Below are positions 12,401 through 21,799 of a stretch of 64,000 nt of DNA, piece after piece. Source of the stretch: Pteria penguin (taxonomy: Eukaryota; Mollusca; Bivalvia; Pterioida; Pteriidae). Positions within the stretch are counted from its first letter, which is position 1; each line of letters opens with the position of its first letter. The stretch lies in the NCBI GenBank assembly GCA_035048485.1, contig CM068583.1, positions 49,070,790 through 49,134,789 of the forward strand. The letters run 5' to 3'. The translations under genes and the position numbers were made by a program. The notes beneath the pieces were generated by a model that had not been told where the DNA came from, did no database searches, and saw only the letters and a program-made list of their open reading frames with translations.

Positions 12401-15400
12401 GTTACTTTACAATTTTACATTATTACTTATGTAATTACAATAATGAGTATAATATATATTTTACAATGTATTGGTTATTTTAACTTAAATATATTATCCA
12501 AAAAAAAGTTTGATTATATTCTAAATAACTTATAAGAATGAATATAAAATGAAGTAAAAACACAACCTTGATATGATTCTAACATATCTGTTCCACCAGT
12601 ATCTCCCTGTACTTTTGAGGGTGTCAATGTCCTAATTATCTATAATAATTGAAAAAAAAACCTGATTTCATGTCTTATAAATGATAATTTTATCATGTAC
12701 ATGTAAAAGATAAATCAATAATAACAATCATTTATATAAATTATTCATTGTAAATATGTAGTAATAATTTGTCTGCATAAGGTAAACAACTTTCTTACTG
12801 AACAAGTTGTGTTTGTGAAACACTAATGCCCTTACACAGCAACAAAGCCTAAAGAGATAATAGTAGCATGAAGGTCATTGTCAAGGTCAAAAGGTCATCG
12901 ACCTTTGTGTCATTTGAAAGGGCTTCATTAGTTGAGTAAGCATGTGAAATATGAAGTCTCTATCCCTTATGCAGTTCAAACCTTATGGCCAAGTTTAAAG
13001 TAGACAACAGACTAACAAACAGACAAACGGGACAAAAACAATATGTCCCCGATCTATCGATCTAAGGGTATAATAAAAAGTACAAATATTAATTCTTGTT
13101 TCTCATCAAATTATTGGTTCATTACATCAAGACTGAGAGTAACTTTATTTGGACCACTCTTTAATATATGAAATATATGAATAATATGTGGACATTATTG
13201 TGAAAACATATATACCACTTCCTCCCAAGGTTTTACATCAGACTGAGGAGCTGGACCATCTCCAGTCTTAGTTGATTCTGATATTCTCTTGGCTTCTTTG
13301 GATTCAGTTATACCAAAAACATCAAACCACTTTTTCTTGCAATAAAGAACACTATGGTCAATTCCGAGACTATTCACTGCATTGACTCTGTAAGAAATGT
13401 CATAAAATGTTGAGTGGAATGGCACAACACCCCAAGCAAATGAGAATAATAATTTTGATAACTTCTTTTCTGTATTATATCACTGCCATTGAAAAATCAG
13501 CTAGTGATGCATGTACTATAATATCAAATACGATTCATGGTAAAATGTATGTTTTTTTTTTACATATATTCCAATGAATTGAAAGTTTAGATTGAAAATT
13601 CAAAATAAAAAAAAAAGATAGAGAGAAAGAGATTTTAATGGTAGATTATATATATATTTTGTTCCTTGATCTATAGATATATTTTATAGTACATTTCTAG
13701 TTATGTACATCCCTGGTTAAAAATAATCTTAGTTAAGTTGGTTTTTATTATCTTGACCCTATCACACAAAAATTTTTATGAAAGAAGTAAAGGAAATAGG
13801 GAGAAAAATAACCAACAACTAGATCTATATTACACAAAGGCATTTGGGTGCTAGATATATATATCACATACTGAAAATTTCCTATTATTTACGTCATGGT
13901 TGCAGATAGACACAGGAACTTTCTCCTAATTACCTCTAATAGCTTTATTTTAGTGTAGATCCGCAACCATGACAAAAACAATAGAAAATGTTCAGTGCGT
14001 GATATATATCTAGCACCCTAGTGCTTATGATATTACATGGAGAAATTGTGTAACTTCAAGAATAAATGTAGATTGTGGTTCTTGCCAATGTTGTCAACGA
14101 TCAAACACAGAAATTTTACATGGAGATGATATCAGACATTGAAAACCTCTAGCGGGCTTGAAGCGCAATAAAGAGATTTGAAAAGATAAGAATTTGATTA
14201 TTTTATTCATTATGTGTTAAGATATTTGCCAAGTTAATTTAGTTGTTGCATTCTAAGAAATGAAATATTCAAATTAATTAGATGATAGAATAACTCACTT
14301 TTGGTCAATAATTTGCCAACATTTTAGCTTGTCTTTTGCAGTCAAGGAGGGTCCAAATGGCCTTAAATGGTTTTCAGATTTTCCAACACCGAAGATGTCG
14401 AAACAAAAAGTTTTCTGTTGACCAAATTGGTTTTCTTTTTGTGTCTTGCCCTTTCTCCACTTTTTCCGCTCACATAATCATGGAACAGATGATATGTTTT
14501 CTTCCTGTGGTGGGCGTGGCAGAAACGGACATAACTAAATTATGCATGCGTACGTACGTATGCATTGCGAAGGTGGATATTAGTCCTAAGTCTAAAACTT
14601 ATGACCAATTTCTGTTCATACACTTAAGTCTAAAACTGGAATTACGACACGTTTCATGAATAGGTCTTAAATTTACACTTAAGATTACTCTTAAGTCGAA
14701 GTCTAAGGGTAAGTCTCAAGTTTCTTTGTGAATAGCATGCCTGACGCTGAATTTGGAACTGTATAGAAGGCAGTGCCAAATTGATTTAATTAATTGCACA
14801 TAACAATGTTTCTTTTCAATTCTAATTTGAAATTCACTAAAATGTAATTCATTTAAATTTTTACATTACATAAATACATTTGTGTCACCATTTAAACATA
14901 AAATTTAGTGGTCAGGTACCTTGATAATTCATCTCTGCAGTCTGCACTCTAAAAAAGTCACAGAGTTATTATTATCATCATCAGGGTGCATGCATGTGCA
15001 AGACAACAAAATCATCTTAGTTCGTCTATTATATTATATATATTTGTTATAAGCATTAATTTCAAGCTTTAGATTTTATATTACAACTACAATCGGTAAA
15101 ACTGTCAAAATACACGTCCCCAGTTTAATAAAATTCTCTTAACTAGAACAGCTTTCTTTACATACGTACTCAAATGAGAGTAATAGAAAATATCTAACTA
15201 TTACAAATTCCCATATCAGGTATGTAATATAATTAACTTTTGTAGAATGTTCAGAAAATCATTATAAATTCTTTTGCATTTTTATAAATAACTATATATA
15301 GTTTATTGGCTTTTAGCCTAATGGCTCATCAGCATATAACATAATACAAAATGTATGAAATTAAGTAACAACAGTGTTTACACAGTGAGTACTCTGAGTT

Positions 15401-18400
15401 ATATATAAATCTGCATGTACACATTAACAAAATGTACATTTTATATACATGTGTATTTCTATTTAAATCTTAGATGATATATTACCTAAAGTGGAGTTCC
15501 TCTGAAGCATCTACAAATTCATCATCAGATTCTGTTTCATCACTGATTCTATCTGCTAACGAGGCATTGGTATATGAAGTTAATTTTGTTAGATACAGTA
15601 CTACAGTGTATATCATCATTTTTCCCACTTTTAACATCTACACAATTTGGTTTCCTAATTACCAAAGAAAAAAGATGCATGTATATAAAAAACACTTCTA
15701 GAGAGTTTACAATACAACAATTATCAAAACCAGCCAAAATATTACAATAATACTGATTAACTTTTAATGACAAAAATCCCTAGAGGTTTATAGCTGTCAC
15801 CTGAACCAAATTTGCTCATTGACAAGCATTTGCTTCTTTACATCAAATAGATCAAGACAATGATACAAAATGAAAAATATGTGAAAAAAAGATTAAATCA
15901 GAATCTATATTTTTTTTTCTTCAAAATTATCTAAAATCTTGCTCTGGTGTAAAATTAACTAAACTGAAATTTTGCCTTTAGCTGGGTTTGAACCATTTCT
16001 CTTCATGAGAAAACATAAGAATTAGAAAAATGTCATAGAAAAACAAAGAAAATTAAACTTGGACACAAAACTTTCAAATAAACCTTCATATCTTTCCGAT
16101 AAAAGTTTGCAAATAAATGTTTTATGGCTTCTCTATATGTTTAATAAATCAAGAAAATGACACAAAAATGTGAGAAAGAAAGACTAAGTCAGAATTTTTT
16201 TCTAATATGACTTACTGAGTGCTGCAAATGCTTAAAACTTGTTTGGTGTAAAATTAAATAAAAAACATTTTTTGCCTTCTGTGGGATTAACCACTAATCT
16301 TCAGCATGCCAGCTTTCAATAGCCCTTTATTGCTTCTCTGTACTGAATAAATCAATAAAATGACATGGAAAAGTGTGGAAATGATTATGTCAAAAAAGAT
16401 GTCCAAATTAAGGTAAAAAAAAAATTCAGAAGGGAACCAAAACAACAACCCTTCTTTAGACACCGTGATGATTTGTGCAGCTAGTATGAAGAAAAAGGAT
16501 GTTAAATGGAGGGTCCCCTCTTGAGATTTTATCATCCACCCCAGAATCCACCCCTTGATGGATCTGGTAAAAAAAACATTAATATTTGTAGGTTACCTTC
16601 AGTACTTCATACCTACAAAGTTTTAACAAAAATTGAAAATCATTCCACTAGTCCTCCATAAAAGATCATCATTATATGTTAATAGTATATCATGCTAAAT
16701 CCCTCCCACCCCACCTTCTTTTTTCAATCTGAAAAAAATGCAAAAAAAATACTAGAAATTATTTCTGTATTCCATTACTTTCCTATTATATTCGTTACAA
16801 TAAAATCACCTACAATAAACAATGCATTATAAGTAATCTACAAGAAGAAATTCTAAGAAATTACTTGAAAATGAAAAATTCCAAAAAGATGCCCAAAAAA
16901 ATTCAAAAATTCTTTTTCTGAATTAAACAAAAACCTAAACTTCAATCTTACATCCTTCTAGAACACTCAGATAACATTATGTTTTCTAAATCCATGCATC
17001 CCTTCTGAAAAAGAAAATCTTCAAAATAGGCTTACTCTCTCGGGCATACTTTTATTCATGGTGGTGCCACCTAGTGACAGATCTGATTAAAAAACATAAA
17101 CTTTGTAGAAGTTCATCAGTACTTAAGTATACCCAGTTTGATTAAAATCTGTTACACAGTATAAGGGAAGCAGTCGATAATGTAAAAGTTTATGGAAGGA
17201 CACATAATGGAAAGACAATTGATGCCGAACTATGACAATAGCTCATTTGAGTCTTTGGCTCAGGTGAGCTAAATATTAATTTAAAATAAAATAAGTTGTA
17301 TTTGTGAAACATTAATGACAATGGTGGTAACAAAGTCCAAAACGTTATTTTTAGCATGAAGGTCACTGTCAAGGTCAAAAGGTCATCAACCTTGGTGTCA
17401 TTTGAAAGGGCTTCATTAATTGAGTACACATGAGAAATATGAAGTCTCTATCCTTCATGGTTCAAAAGTTATGGCCAAGGTGGAAGTTGACAACAGACAA
17501 ACAGTCAGTTTAACGTGAAGGTCATTGTCAAAGTCAAAAGGTCATAGACTGTGGTGTCATTTGAAAGGGCTTCATTAGTTGAGTACGCATCTTAAATATG
17601 AAGACTCTATCTCTCACGGTTCAAAAGTTACGGCCAAGGTGAAAGTTGACAACAGACAGACAGAAAGGACAAATACAATATGTTCCCGACCTATCAATTC
17701 GGGGGTATAAAGATTTGCAACAATACATTTCTGATCATTATGTCAACAGATATACAGATTATGCACAGAAACATATATTACAAGATAAAGAAAGATTATT
17801 ACCAATTCTGCCAGGATTGATGTCATTTGCTAGTGCATGATGACCTATATTTTCTAATGCCTTGATGAACAATTCAAACCAATGTTTGTTGCATCGAGGT
17901 ATTCTATCCAAAAGTTCTAAGGTAGCTCTGCTACGTCCATATTGTGAATGCCTGGCCTCTATAATTTGCTTGTCTCTATCAGTGAGCACTCCATCTTGAC
18001 AAAGATAAGGTATGACATCCAGTGCATTTATTCTGTCACATAACTCTCCAGTAAAAATATTTAAGATTCTCTCTTGGTCCACTAGGTCTGCTTTCAGCAT
18101 ATCTTCTCCCCTGATGATATTTCTTATATCAGAATAATCTGAAAGTAGTTTTATTTGAAGTATTTAAGACTTGAAAAAGAAAACTTATATCCTTTTAAAA
18201 GGGAATATCAAGAGCTCTTGGTGGTGACAACCAATTTTAGGCCATGACAAAAGATATTTGAGTAATCTTTTAATTATGAAATTAATTAAACTGGCTACTT
18301 ACTGGCATGATGTAAAGCCTCAAGGAATCGAAGCCAACAATGTGGTTCTGGGCTTTTCTTTAGATATTTCATCAGTAGTTCCATACTCTCTTTCGTAGTC

Positions 18401-19145
18401 TGTGTTTCTATTATCCTTTGTTTTGTGTCTGAAAAAATGTCACAGAGGTAAGGTATTTCATATACTGTAATTTCATTGTCAAAGAATGATAAGAAATTGT
18501 GTTGCACTTTGTTCACAGTTTTCAACAGTTTTTAAAAGAATCCATTTGTATGGGACAAAACCCTTCAGCATTTGCTTCTTTGAGTTGTCTTTATAAGGCT
18601 TATTTCATCTCATCACCTTTAACGAATTTAAAGCCAATTGTCTTCAAGTCTTTCATTTTCTAAAACCTTTGGGCCAACTCAAATAAGGATTTATTGCAAA
18701 TCTTTTTTACTATGACCGAAAATATCTTGTACTTCTACACAGTTAATAATTTAATCAACAGTATATTTTGAACAACTGCAGATAAGTTTAAAATCTTAAA
18801 ACTCACTGAAAATTACAGCAAGTATATACATGTATAGGCAAATTAATTACACTATTTTCAGAAATGACCATTAATGAAAAACTATCAAATTATTAATCGC
18901 GTGTATAATGACAACTGCACTTCATGTTACCCATGAGTATCAATGCTAGATCTATGAATGAAGATAATGTACGCATTCATAACATCTGAAATACCTCTGT
19001 CTACCATGTCTGCTAGATATAGCAGGACTTGTTTCCCATCTACATTGTGAAGGAGGTGTGAACTATATAAATCAATTCTATGTTCCAGGTCTTTAGTTGC
19101 AACTCCTGCTATTTGTAGGTTACAGTCCTCTGAAGCTGTTGCCAT
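292..19145 (-). CDS. RIG-I-like receptor (RIG-I/MDA5 type), 5' part of gene, nine coding exons, runs off left edge
   Basis: Cytosolic double-stranded-RNA sensor of the RIG-I/MDA5 family, which signals through CARD-CARD contacts with MAVS. Nine exons join in unbroken phase (151, 126, 336, 67, 29, 117, 426, 161, 182 bp) to give 531 residues. CARD1 is about residues 17-92 and CARD2 about 110-195. An acidic, Ser/Asp- and coiled-coil-rich linker covers about 205-420. The helicase begins with [13 protein letters not shown] (Q-motif region) and APTGSGKT (motif I, Lys about 462), then [14 protein letters not shown] and VITGE (motif Ia/Ib region). The DECH box, second RecA domain and C-terminal domain lie left of the window. 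The linker looks longer than in human RIG-I or MDA5, whose motif I lysines lie near 270 and 335. RIG-I and MDA5 orthology cannot be separated here. An intron carries a complete Harbinger transposon. Confidence 0.9.
724..2409. repeat. 22-bp minisatellite, about 77 units
   Basis: Tandem units of the form ATACTACTACCCCTCATCTTAT, with common variants ACTAACCCTCAT and GTTATAATCTACTACC. Variants recur in blocks (one TTATAATC unit every four to six units), showing that multi-unit blocks were duplicated. The open frame at 655-987 is a by-product. Confidence 0.98.
4233..4347. repeat. 27-bp tandem repeat, four units
   Basis: Four near-identical copies of GATAGGGTATGTATAGAAAT plus ATTATCT; the second unit has a 4-bp insertion. 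Confidence 0.95.
4605..4668 (+). mobile_element. Mini-retroposon (64 bp) with 14-bp target duplication
   Basis: The segment CCTTCGCCATATGGGTGAAA to GTAAAACAATAATATATC plus a (TATC)n tail is flanked on both sides by TCATTGATGTCATC (4591-4604 and 4669-4682). A long direct target duplication and a simple-repeat 3' tail are marks of target-primed reverse transcription. A second copy lies at 22885-22952. Confidence 0.8.
5177..5337 (-). CDS. RLR exon 8: helicase motif I (Walker A)
   Basis: Reads [20 protein letters not shown] then [20 protein letters not shown]. This is the Q-region plus Walker A of an RLR/Dicer-type SF2 helicase, with GSGKT as the ATP-binding loop. Acceptor TTTTGCAG, donor GAT|GTAAGT; phase 1 in, phase 0 out. 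Confidence 0.95.
5560..5820 (+). repeat. Diverged fragment of repeat family A
   Basis: The phrases CTGGATCCACCC, GGAGACCTTGAGTACTTCAT and TTCTGAAGAAG recur in the full-length copies at 30.6 and 47.0 kb. A related fragment is at 6620-7060. Confidence 0.6.
5821..6069 (-). other. Unexplained 82-codon open frame inside an RLR intron
   Basis: The frame reads [18 protein letters not shown] ... [20 protein letters not shown] ... and stops. Local CpG and GC content is above its surroundings, and it has a plausible acceptor (GTTTTACAG). Its phase does not fit the receptor exons on either side. I do not recognise the protein; it may be a decayed transposon or retrocopy exon, or chance. Confidence 0.2.
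6620..7060 (+). repeat. Diverged fragment of repeat family A
   Basis: Contains GGTACCCTTTAGGG, a GGTGGTGCCAC box, GGACAATAGCCCACTTGAGT and GATCACTCTTATGCATTTGG, all recognisable in the full-length copies. The short open frame here is repeat sequence. Confidence 0.6.
7132..7557 (-). CDS. RLR exon 7: long Ser/Asp-rich linker
   Basis: A 426-bp exon encodes a low-complexity linker with a Lys/Glu-rich predicted helix ([20 protein letters not shown]), an acidic patch ([16 protein letters not shown]) and [10 protein letters not shown]. Acceptor TTTTCTGTAG, donor G|GTAAGC, phase 1 on both sides. No domain is recognised within it; its place in the gene is fixed by phase continuity. Confidence 0.85.
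7730..7846 (-). CDS. RLR exon 6: coiled-coil linker segment
   Basis: Encodes [20 protein letters not shown] and onward to ENHIS, a charged helix-forming segment between CARDs and helicase. Acceptor CTTAACAG with a poor pyrimidine tract; donor A|GTAATT; phase 1 both sides. The Harbinger element ends only 26 bp upstream of its acceptor. Confidence 0.8.
7873..8060 (+). repeat. Harbinger left terminal inverted repeat and sub-terminal motifs
   Basis: The terminal repeat starts GCATGCTATTCACAAAG. It is followed by at least six ACTTAAG/CTTAAGTCTAA motifs and an internal second copy of GCTATTCACAAA near 7940. These may be transposase or Myb-protein binding sites (inference). Confidence 0.85.
8279..8350. 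repeat. 36-bp tandem duplication spanning the nuclease exon 1 donor
   Basis: AATTCCTCCACAGGCAAGTT and the following 16 bp occur twice (8279 and 8315), so the GC donor is present twice. Confidence 0.9.
9270..9450 (-). repeat. tRNA-derived SINE-like fragment
   Basis: On the minus strand CCGGGTTCTATTCCTGC matches a tRNA-type B box. The rest (CAGAACACC, CTTCAGGTGGCAGAGG) resembles the bodies of SINE-like copies elsewhere in the window. Confidence 0.45.
10130..10745 (+). repeat. Dispersed repeat nested in the Harbinger element
   Basis: Internally repeated phrases (GAAAGAAATCAATAATTCC, TTATCATCTGGAAACC, TGATAAATGTCTATTTTTAG) end in a GACAGACGGACAAC block and TATAGTCCCCTCC. A related tail is at 12180-12240. 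It occupies the place where the nuclease C-terminus should be. Confidence 0.7.
10820..14480 (-). pseudogene. Myb/SANT-like (NAIF1-type) partner gene of the Harbinger element
   Basis: Five exons: about 14480-14299, 13387-13216, 12639-12567, 11829-11761 and 11049-10820. Exon 1 has KRKPIWST, then in another frame [20 protein letters not shown]. Exon 2 gives [37 protein letters not shown], the hallmark of the DNA-binding partner of Harbinger nucleases. The last exon is a coiled coil ([18 protein letters not shown]) and stops at 10820. Exon 1 has an in-frame stop and a frameshift, so the gene is probably dead, though exons 2-5 are open. In known Harbingers this protein brings the nuclease to the terminal repeats. 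Confidence 0.75.
12790..13075 (+). repeat. Dispersed repeat family B (copy in Harbinger)
   Basis: Starts AAGTTGTGTTTGTGAAACAC, contains TGTCAAGGTCAAAAGGTCAT and TCATTTGAAAGGGCTTCATT, and ends in ATATGTCCCCGATCTATCGA. Other copies are near 17.3 and 23.7 kb. Confidence 0.8.
14590..14740 (-). repeat. Harbinger right terminal inverted repeat and sub-terminal motifs
   Basis: Mirror of the left end. The last 23 bp (TTTGTGAATAGCATGC at the tip) are inverted relative to 7873 onward, preceded by several CTTAAG/AAGTCTAA motifs. Confidence 0.85.
14920..14948 (-). CDS. RLR exon 5: 29-bp microexon of the linker
   Basis: Acceptor GACTTTTTTAG and donor CAAG|GTACCT bound 29 bp encoding VQTAEMNYQ. Phase 2 in and phase 1 out exactly connects exon 4 to exon 6. 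Other AGs within it (GTGCAG, CTGCAG) give stops or the wrong phase. It lies 180 bp upstream of the right end of the Harbinger element. Confidence 0.6.
15486..15552 (-). CDS. RLR exon 4: acidic linker
   Basis: A 67-bp exon reads [19 protein letters not shown] then LHF. Acceptor CGTTAGCAG, donor AG|GTAATA, phase 1 in and phase 2 out. Only the acidic linker role is inferred. The 29-bp exon downstream restores the phase, which supports both. Confidence 0.7.
15553..17802 (-). other. RLR intron 3 with diverged repeats
   Basis: No exon seen. About 16200-17275 is diverged family A (CCACCCCAGAATCCACCCC, GGTGGTGCCACC, ending GCTCATTTGAGTCTTTGGCT). 17293-17712 is family B. 15780-16200 holds AT-rich, family-A-like short phrases. 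Confidence 0.6.
17293..17712 (+). repeat. Dispersed repeat family B, about one and a half units
   Basis: Two successive GGTCA-rich cores (GTCAAGGTCAAAAGGTCATC; GTCAAAGTCAAAAGGTCATA), each followed by CATTTGAAAGGGCTTCATT. It ends AATATGTTCCCGACCTATCA next to exon 3. Confidence 0.8.
17803..18138 (-). CDS. RLR exon 3: CARD2
   Basis: One 336-bp exon holds an entire [53 protein letters not shown] and [10 protein letters not shown]. Spacing and hydrophobic pattern match the second CARD of RIG-I/MDA5-type receptors. Acceptor CTACTTTCAG, donor G|GTAATA, phase 1 on both sides. Confidence 0.9.
18303..18428 (-). CDS. RLR exon 2: second half of CARD1
   Basis: The acceptor TGACATTTTTTCAG is followed by [20 protein letters not shown] and a [11 protein letters not shown] helix, the usual end of a CARD. 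Joined in phase 1 to exon 1 it completes one CARD fold. Donor is A|GTAAGT. The frame stays open upstream of the acceptor, so a longer read-through exon cannot be fully excluded. Confidence 0.85.
18429..18994 (-). other. RLR intron 1
   Basis: Short AT-rich intron between the two halves of CARD1. Nothing recognised beyond an open frame adjoining exon 2. Confidence 0.7.
18995..19145 (-). CDS. RLR exon 1 (coding): start codon and first half of CARD1
   Basis: Starts at the ATG at 19145 and encodes [14 protein letters not shown] followed by CARD helices ([25 protein letters not shown]). A good acceptor (T-rich run then AATCAG, exon from 19155) lies just upstream, so the 5' UTR is probably spliced and this ATG is the natural start. 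It ends in phase 1 at G|GTATTT. Confidence 0.85.
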
Positions 19146-19454
19146 GATTCCTACACTGATTAAAAAAAAGATACATATTATTCCACAATCCTGACAGTGT
19201 GTGAAATTGTTACATGTAGTTACAATCACACTACACTTTAGATTTCCACATACATATGAATATAAATATATATATCATATTGAAGCAAATTATTTGATAA
19301 TGAATTGGCTAAGAGACCAATATATGAAATAAAGTACATTTAGTAAGACTAAGTAACTGGCTGCATCTATTTAGGATATTACTTCAGATTTAGAATAAAT
19401 CATGAAATTATCATAGGATTCATAGTTATGGATTTTTTTTTGTTTCTTTGTTAT

Positions 19455-20119
19455 TTCATACGCTATGTTCACACCTGGAGTGTATGCCATTATATCATAC
19501 GCTATGTTCACACCTGGAGTGTATGCCATTATTTCATATGCTGTGTTCACACCTGGAGTGTATGCCATTATTTCATACGCTGTGTTCACAACTGGAGTGT
19601 ATGCCATTATATCATACGCTTTGTTCACACCTGGAGTGTATGCCATTATTTCATACGCTGTGTTCACACCTGGAGTGTATGCCATTATATCATACGCTTT
19701 GTTCACACCTGGAGTGTATGCCATTATATCATACGCTTTGTTCACACCTGGAGTGTATGCCATTATTTCATACGCTATGTTCACACCTGGAGTGTATGCC
19801 ATTATTTCATATGCTGTGTTCACACCTGGAGTGTATGCCATTATTTCATACGCTGTGTTCACAACTGGAGTGTATGCCATTATATCATACGCTTTGTTCA
19901 CACCTGGAGTGTATGCCATTATTTCATACGCTATGTTCACACCTGGAGTGTATGCCATTATTTCATATGCTGTGTTCACACCTGGAGTGTATGCCATTAT
20001 TTCATACGCTGTGTTCACACCTGGAGTGTATGCCATTATATCATACGCTTTGTTCACACCTGGAGTGTATGCCATTATTTCATACGCTATGTTCACACCT
20101 GGAGTGTATGCCATTATTT
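19455..20119. repeat. 39-bp minisatellite, 17 units, open in four reading frames
   Basis: Unit ATTTCATACGCTGTGTTCAC plus ACCTGGAGTGTATGCCATT. The period is a multiple of three and the unit has no stop in three plus frames and one minus frame, so four overlapping open frames of over 230 codons result. Variants follow a repeating order of four types, indicating four-unit block duplication. It lies about 310 bp upstream of the receptor's first coding exon. I see no evidence that it is translated. Confidence 0.97.
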
Positions 20120-20309
20120 CCATTTTACATCAATCTTTGCGTGACGTTATAGATATTCTGTCAAAAGAAGGGGGTGGGGGAAATAAATCTTTGTTGATTT
20201 GTCCTCGTAAAAAGTAGCATGTATATCATAGTAGTAACAAAAGAATGTAAAACTATAGATCTTAAACACATCTCTGATTCATTATAACTTAACAAATCCT
20301 ATTGGGTAT

Positions 20310-21003
20310 TTGCATCAATTCTGTGTCAAAGTAGGCTTGATCCTAACTCCTGGCCACCGAAGAAATCTTCTGACCTGGTCCCGGAACATGCTTGCTAATC
20401 GACGTAATTGGCATGACGTAGTGTTCAGCGACGAATCAAGATTCAATTTGTCCATGGCTGACAGAAGACAGCGCATTTATAGGAGACACAATGAACGTTT
20501 TGCCGCAAACTGCATAAACGAGCGTGACCAATTTGGCAGTGGTGGCGCCATGGTTTGGGGAGCCATCAATCAACATTTCAAGTCATCACTGGTTATTTTG
20601 AGGAACACTCTTACTGCGAGGTGCTACATCGATGACGTTTTACAGCCTGAGCTCCTTCCATTAATTCAACGTCATCAAACTGTCAACAATCCGTTGACGT
20701 TTCAACAAGACAACACATGTCCACACACGGCTAGAGTCACCTTAAACTTTCTAAACATCCAGGGAATTAATGTAATGGATTTCCCAGCATGTCCACCCGA
20801 CCTCAGTCAGAGCACATGTGGGATGAGTTAGGGAGACGCTTATGTAAACGTCACCGTCAACCAAGAACTGTGGATAAGTTGTCACATGCTCTTCAAGAAG
20901 AGTAGAATAATATTCCTATGAGAAAAATTCGAATTTTATGTCAATCCATGCGGTCCAGATTGCGTGCATGCGTTAAAGCAAATGGGGGGCATACTCGTTA
21001 CTA
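20310..21003 (+). pseudogene. Tc1-like transposase, 5'-truncated and frameshifted
   Basis: Reads TPGHRRNLLTWSRNML, then VVFSDESRFNL (first catalytic Asp), AMVWGAIN, FQQDNTCPHTARVTLNF (second Asp) and MDFPACPPDLSQ. A small deletion then shifts the frame before EHMWDELGRRLCKRHRQP, and a TAG at about 20902 follows ALQEE. The family C-terminus GGHTRY ends at 21003. The two Asp and the Glu have Tc1-type (DD34E) spacing if the deletion removed two codons (inference). The N-terminal helix-turn-helix region is missing and no terminal repeats were found. Confidence 0.9.
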
Positions 21004-21799
21004 AACAAAAGACATGAAATTTTTGGACGTGGTATATATAACTGATGAAATCAAATCATTTTTTAAAAGAAACGTGTGATAGTATCAATCATATTGTCAA
21101 ATATAATTCAAATTTTCGAATTTAATCAAGTTTGATGCAATTATTCACCTTACTTGTTGATTAAACTATAATGATATTTGAGAGGCATTTTTAAAGTCCC
21201 TTTGTATATTTCTTTTGTTTATTAAGTACATCTGGTATTGTAGAATGAAAAACAAAAACCAAGAAAATAAGATTTGCACATATTTTCACATTTTCAGCAC
21301 TCTCACATTTTGATCCATATGTATGGGGGATAATTTTAGCAACCAGTGATGCAAGACAGCCTTTTCCCTCATTAATACACATAAAAGGGATTCTAAGATT
21401 GATACTGAACCATGAAGGAAAGATATCAAACTACAAATCATAAGTGTTTATAATCTGCTGATTTACATAAATTTGCCCATACAATGCAATCTGATAGATG
21501 ATATGTTTGACTCAGAAATTACCCAAATATGAATGAAGACTCCATAGTTTTGATTTCTTGACCAAACAAAAACGCAAAAATCTGAAGTTTGTATTTTAAA
21601 GCCACTAAATTATTTGTGTCTTATCTGTTCCTCAAATTAAAAAGAATTTTTACAAAAGCTAATATTTTTCATTAGAATTTTCCTAGGGATGGATAACCCT
21701 TAAATATCTATTAAACGTATTTTCCAAGTGATACACTTTTGATTGTATCTTCCTATTGATGCAATCAACTAATTTTTGTCTCAATATTAAGAGCAACAC

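Larger units (their letters stand above)
7873..14740. mobile_element. PIF/Harbinger DNA transposon, full length, TSD CTG
   Basis: Both ends carry the inverted repeat GCATGCTATTCACAAAGAAA, followed by sub-terminal CTTAAG motifs. The 3-bp duplication CTG lies at 7870-7872 and 14741-14743; CWG/TWA 3-bp duplications are typical of Harbinger. It carries the two genes expected of the superfamily: a HARBI1-like nuclease (plus strand) and a Myb/SANT-like protein (minus strand). Both are damaged, and unrelated repeats are nested inside (10130-10745 and 12790-13075). It splits an RLR intron that would otherwise be about 200 bp. Confidence 0.93.

Noticed and set aside
14336..14659. 107-codon plus frame near the right Harbinger end
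   Set aside because: Opposite strand of the Myb/SANT exon 1 region; the minus strand carries the conserved words.
17646..17840. Plus-strand frame crossing the end of the CARD2 exon
   Set aside because: Antisense to the receptor exon and partly family B repeat.
19371..20217. Four overlapping long open frames (up to 250 codons) on both strands
   Set aside because: All are produced by the 39-bp tandem unit, whose period is a multiple of three and which has no stops in these frames; no start context, splice structure or homology supports a protein.
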